Assembly: GCF_030546645.1 (NCBI RefSeq) | Contig: NZ_JAUOTO010000003.1 | Coordinates: 1,022,956-1,086,955 of the forward strand | Reading direction: 5' to 3' | Length of the DNA: 64,000 nt | Source: Flavitalea plasmicola | GTDB taxonomy: Bacteria; Bacteroidota; Bacteroidia; Chitinophagales; Chitinophagaceae | Part shown: positions 61,585 through 64,000 of the stretch, one piece after another | Numbering within the stretch: the stretch's first letter is position 1 | Layout: every line of letters starts with the position of its first letter | Translations under genes and position numbers: made by a program | The notes under the pieces: model-generated | Databases searched by the model: none | The model's input: only the letters and a program-made list of their open reading frames with translations | Told to the model about the DNA's origin: nothing

Positions 61585-61612
61585 TTTATAGTAAAAATCT
61601 GAAATGTGTCAA
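61585..61612 (-). promoter_or_regulatory. malQ promoter
   Basis: On the minus strand TTGACA (61607-61612), 16 bp, TATAAA (61585-61590); the same bases also read as TTG, 19 bp, TATAAATT in Bacteroidota style. Predicted start near 61578, about 50 nt before the ATG. Confidence 0.55.
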
Positions 61613-61715
61613 CTTGTCACGCCTTTTTTGTTTTCTCAGAAGGTTTTAAAATGGCCGGCAAAGATGTAGGACCGCAAAGGTAATTCATACTCTTTTCTTT
61701 TTGAGCCTTTTCACT

Positions 61716-61723
61716 TAGTTTTG
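61716..61723 (+). promoter_or_regulatory. -7 element of the small membrane protein / MutS-like operon
   Basis: TAGTTTTG matches TAnnTTTG exactly, 24 bp upstream of the ATG at 61748. No clear -33 TTTG at the standard distance. Confidence 0.5.
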
Positions 61724-61747
61724 CGTCAAACTTACAACCCTCATAGC

Positions 61748-61903
61748 ATGGAAAAGCAAAAGAAAAACACGGGACTTTATTGGATCCTCTTCCTTATCTC
61801 TACCGCAGCTTTCATTTTCGCCATTGGCGCCCATTTCGAATATCTCACCCTCATATTACCTTTCGTCTGCACATTTTTTGTTAAGGCCATGGATATCATG
61901 TAA
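61748..61903 (+). CDS. 51-aa two-helix membrane protein
   Basis: Starts at the ATG at 61748 (MEKQKKNTGLYWILFLISTAAF); the open frame begins nine codons earlier, before the -7 spacing allows. Two hydrophobic helices (about residues 10-29 and 32-48) with a short GAHFEY turn. No family recognised. Its stop TAA shares one base with the ATG of the MutS-like gene (TAATG), so the two are translated together and probably act together at the membrane. Confidence 0.6.
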   Translation: MEKQKKNTGLYWILFLISTAAFIFAIGAHFEYLTLILPFVCTFFVKAMDIM

Positions 61904-63684
61904 TGCCAGCCCCCATTTCGTTCTATGAAGAGAAGATAACTTCATATACCGCTCGTCTCCGGATGGTACGGAAGAGGTTGGCGCTGCTGGCCACCCTTCG
62001 TCTTATTTGCTTCCTGGGATTATGCGTGGCTGGTTTTTACCTTATTCCTTCTTTTCCCCGGCTCATCGCCGGTCTGTTTTTTTTGCTCCTGGCGGCCTTC
62101 ATCGTCCTGGTAAATCGCTATTTCCGGTGGAATGACCAGAAAGCCCTGCTGGAAAAGCTGTTGTACGTCAATACCAACGAACAGGCTATCCTGCATGGGC
62201 AGGTCAACAGCTTTCCGGACGGGAAAGACCATTTGGATTCCTACTCATACCTGGACGACCTGGATATCTTTGGCCCCCGCTCACTGTTTCACCTGCTCAA
62301 CCGGACCACTACCTCTCTGGGAAAAGCCCGGCTTTCCACCCTGCTGAGAACTCCCTTGCTGCAAATTCCGGACATCCAGCAGCAGCAACAGGCGATCCGG
62401 GCTCTTACCCAACAACCTGACAAATGCCAGTTGCTGACGGCAAAAGGCCTTCTGGCCGGAGAAAAGGAAGGCAACCTGCATAGCCTCACCGGCTGGCTTT
62501 CCAATCCTTCCCGTATCACTGGGCGAAAAGGTCTTACCTTCCTTCGCTGGCTCCTGGTCGCATACAACCTTTTTTCCATCGGCCTGTACCTGGCCACCGA
62601 TCTCTATGCACCGCTGCTGACGGGCGTTTTGCTTTCCTGGGCGTTCATTGGTTCCTTCACAGGCTATATCTCCAGGCAACACTTGCTTATCAGTAAAAAA
62701 CAGGCCATCCTCGATCAATATGCGTCCATCCTGGCCGTCTTTAATACGATGGATCCCCAGGGGGCCGCTGCCCTTCAGGATCTGCAGACCCGCACATCGA
62801 CGGCTCACCGGGCCATTCGCCGCCTTTCCCAGCTGGCATCTTTCTTTGATCAGCGGCTCAATGTGCTGGTGAATATCTTTCTGAACAGCTTTCTCCTGTA
62901 CGATCTGCACTGCATGGCCGCCCTGGAAAAATGGAAAGAGACCTATAAGGACAGGTTCCACGAATGGATCGACGCCGTAGGCGATATCGAAAGCCTCAAC
63001 TCATTGGCATCTTTTGCTTTTTCCAATCCCACGTTCATCTACCCCGCTCCGGTGCAAGACACCGGCCTCCGGCTCGCAGCCACCCACCTGGCTCATCCAT
63101 TGATCCCCGCTGCCGAACGTATCGCCAATGACTGCTCTATTGGAAAAGACCAGCGCCTGATCCTTGTCACCGGCTCCAATATGTCCGGTAAGACCACCTT
63201 CCTGCGTACCATTGGCGTCAACCTTTTACTCGCGCAATGCGGCGCTCCCGTCTGCGCCACCGCCTTTTCTTTTACGCCTATGCAGCTCCTCACCTCCCTC
63301 CGCGTCAGCGACTCGCTGCAGGAACATACCTCCTATTTTATGGCGGAGCTGAAAAAGTTGCAACGGATCATTCACAGCCTTCGGGGTGGCATCCCTTCCC
63401 TCGTATTGATAGACGAGATCCTGCGTGGCACCAATTCGGAAGACAAGACCTACGGCTCCGAACAATTCATACGTAAGCTTTTGCAATATCCATGCCTCTC
63501 GTTCTTTGCTACGCACGACTTGTCGCTGGGCAGCCTGGAAAAGGAAATGCCGGGCCTTGTCAGCAATTATTGCTTCGAAAGCATCATCCAGGGCGATGAG
63601 CTCCTCTTCGACTACCGGCTTCAGCAAGGCATTGCCCGCAACCGCAATGCATCCTTCCTGATGAAGAAAATGGACATCATCTGA
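61903..63684 (+). CDS. membrane-anchored MutS-like ATPase
   Basis: 593 aa. The C-terminal third is a MutS domain V ATPase: Walker A GSNMSGKTT with Lys430, Walker B LVLIDEILRGTNSED with Asp504/Glu505, and a later FFATHDLSLG. A reduced lever/clamp region lies before it. There is no mismatch-recognition domain I, no connector and no Smr domain. Instead, four hydrophobic helices are seen, about residues 26-48, 52-72, 212-230 and 234-255. Similar proteins are annotated simply as MutS-related in Bacteroidota; a role in mismatch repair is doubtful. Coupled to the 51-aa membrane protein by a 1-bp overlap. Confidence 0.85.
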   Translation: MPAPISFYEEKITSYTARLRMVRKRLALLATLRLICFLGLCVAGFYLIPSFPRLIAGLFFLLLAAFIVLVNRYFRWNDQKALLEKLLYVNTNEQAILHGQVNSFPDGKDHLDSYSYLDDLDIFGPRSLFHLLNRTTTSLGKARLSTLLRTPLLQIPDIQQQQQAIRALTQQPDKCQLLTAKGLLAGEKEGNLHSLTGWLSNPSRITGRKGLTFLRWLLVAYNLFSIGLYLATDLYAPLLTGVLLSWAFIGSFTGYISRQHLLISKKQAILDQYASILAVFNTMDPQGAAALQDLQTRTSTAHRAIRRLSQLASFFDQRLNVLVNIFLNSFLLYDLHCMAALEKWKETYKDRFHEWIDAVGDIESLNSLASFAFSNPTFIYPAPVQDTGLRLAATHLAHPLIPAAERIANDCSIGKDQRLILVTGSNMSGKTTFLRTIGVNLLLAQCGAPVCATAFSFTPMQLLTSLRVSDSLQEHTSYFMAELKKLQRIIHSLRGGIPSLVLIDEILRGTNSEDKTYGSEQFIRKLLQYPCLSFFATHDLSLGSLEKEMPGLVSNYCFESIIQGDELLFDYRLQQGIARNRNASFLMKKMDII

Positions 63685-63708
63685 GGATCGACCCCATGGG
63701 GGCCAGGC

Positions 63709-63737
63709 AAAAAAAGATCCCCGCGATAGCGGGGATC
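63709..63737 (-). terminator. intrinsic terminator of the 72-aa gene
   Basis: GATCCCCGC, GATA, GCGGGGATC gives a perfect 9-bp stem, followed on the minus strand by seven T. It lies 32 bp after the stop of the minus-strand gene at 63770. Confidence 0.85.
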
Positions 63738-63769
63738 AAACTAACTGCTAAACAGAGCCTGTACTATTG

Positions 63770-63988
63770 TTAATAGCTGATTCCTGTAGTAATGGTGCCC
63801 TTTTGACGAGGCTTGCCGGCATAACGGCCATGCTTACGGATATTCCACATATCCACCAATCCGAAAGAAGATTTCACCTCTTTCTCAAAAGCAACTTCCG
63901 TTGCCACCGTTTCTTTTACTTCAGTCACCAACTCATTAAGGATAGCAGGTTCCATTGGGACATAACTGTCCATGACATCACTTTTCAT
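63770..63988 (-). CDS. small conserved-looking hypothetical protein (72 aa)
   Basis: Starts at the ATG at 63988 (MKSDVMDSYVPMEPAILNELV), stop TAA at 63770-63772. Acidic helical N-terminal half (VTEVKETVATEVAFEKEV) and a basic C-terminal end (MWNIRKHGRYAGKPRQKG). A strong terminator of fitting orientation follows, which supports expression. No signal peptide or membrane helix. The WNIRKHGR end looks like that of other short cytosolic Bacteroidota proteins, but no family can be named; the promoter lies outside the window. Confidence 0.55.
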   Translation of the reverse strand: MKSDVMDSYVPMEPAILNELVTEVKETVATEVAFEKEVKSSFGLVDMWNIRKHGRYAGKPRQKGTITTGISY

Positions 63989-64000
63989 AACGTATACTAT

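Noticed and set aside
1-64000. CRISPR arrays, tRNA/rRNA genes, transposon ends, phage genes
   Set aside because: No regularly spaced repeats, no cloverleaf or rRNA-like stretches, and no integrase or DDE transposase were seen by eye; the Rpn gene is the only mobile-type gene and lacks flanking terminal repeats.

Overview
The window looks like the chromosome of a member of the Bacteroidota, most likely a Chitinophagaceae-type soil or plant-litter bacterium. The evidence is two ECF-sigma/FecR/SusC/SusD loci whose SusC proteins carry an N-terminal STN domain, many lipoproteins with SusD-type lipoboxes, a type IX secretion C-terminal signal, Bacteroidota -7 elements (TAnnTTTG) just upstream of several start codons, few Shine-Dalgarno sequences, and families such as DUF885, DUF4832, GH92 and DPE2-type MalQ. 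No rRNA, tRNA, CRISPR array, insertion sequence or integrase was seen. The DNA is gene-dense: the longest gap between genes is about 230 bp, so no gene-free stretch exceeds 300 bp.

Layout. 1-8.4 kb: end of a GH127-type gene, a DUF885 metallopeptidase, two translationally coupled GH30 enzymes, an S9 peptidase and DusB. 8.5-13.2 kb: a lipoprotein, a DoxX-like membrane protein, two very small membrane proteins (one only 45 aa) and an FtsX/MacB-type permease. 13.2-24.8 kb, minus strand: polysaccharide utilisation locus (PUL) 1, in transcription order ECF sigma, FecR, SusC, SusD, PKD lipoprotein, DUF4874/DUF4832 lipoprotein, then a GH92 alpha-mannosidase with its own promoter. 24.9-32.0 kb: a two-gene ABC exporter whose motifs fit an asymmetric heterodimer, a TonB-dependent receptor and a YncE-like beta-propeller. 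32.1-41.5 kb: a seven-gene operon for complete reductive uracil/thymine catabolism (NCS1 importer, PreT/PreA, dihydropyrimidinase, beta-ureidopropionase, beta-alanine-type aminotransferase, malonate/methylmalonate-semialdehyde dehydrogenase). 41.4-43.4 kb: a small island with an HRPCxxCRR protein, an AT-richer Rpn-type nuclease and a DUF5670-like small membrane protein. 43.4-56.7 kb, minus strand: PUL 2, in transcription order sigma, FecR, SusC, SusD, a giant VCBS/ASPIC lipoprotein, galK, galM. 56.8-64 kb: a dipeptide epimerase, a T9SS cargo protein, MalQ with two CBM20 domains, and a membrane-anchored MutS-like ATPase with a 51-aa membrane partner.

Most interesting signals. Both PULs carry, on the strand opposite to susC, the same small layout between susC and fecR: a perfect TAnnTTTG -7 element at the susC start codon, about 70-80 nt of sequence, then an intrinsic terminator whose hairpin has a related 7-nt loop. 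This predicts a pair of cis-antisense sRNAs of the kind described for sigma/anti-sigma PULs in Bacteroides. Further signals are palindromic operator candidates in front of the pyrimidine operon, galK, malQ and the PUL 1 sigma gene, and the membrane-bound MutS-like ATPase. All functions are inferred from sequence read by eye; no database search was run.
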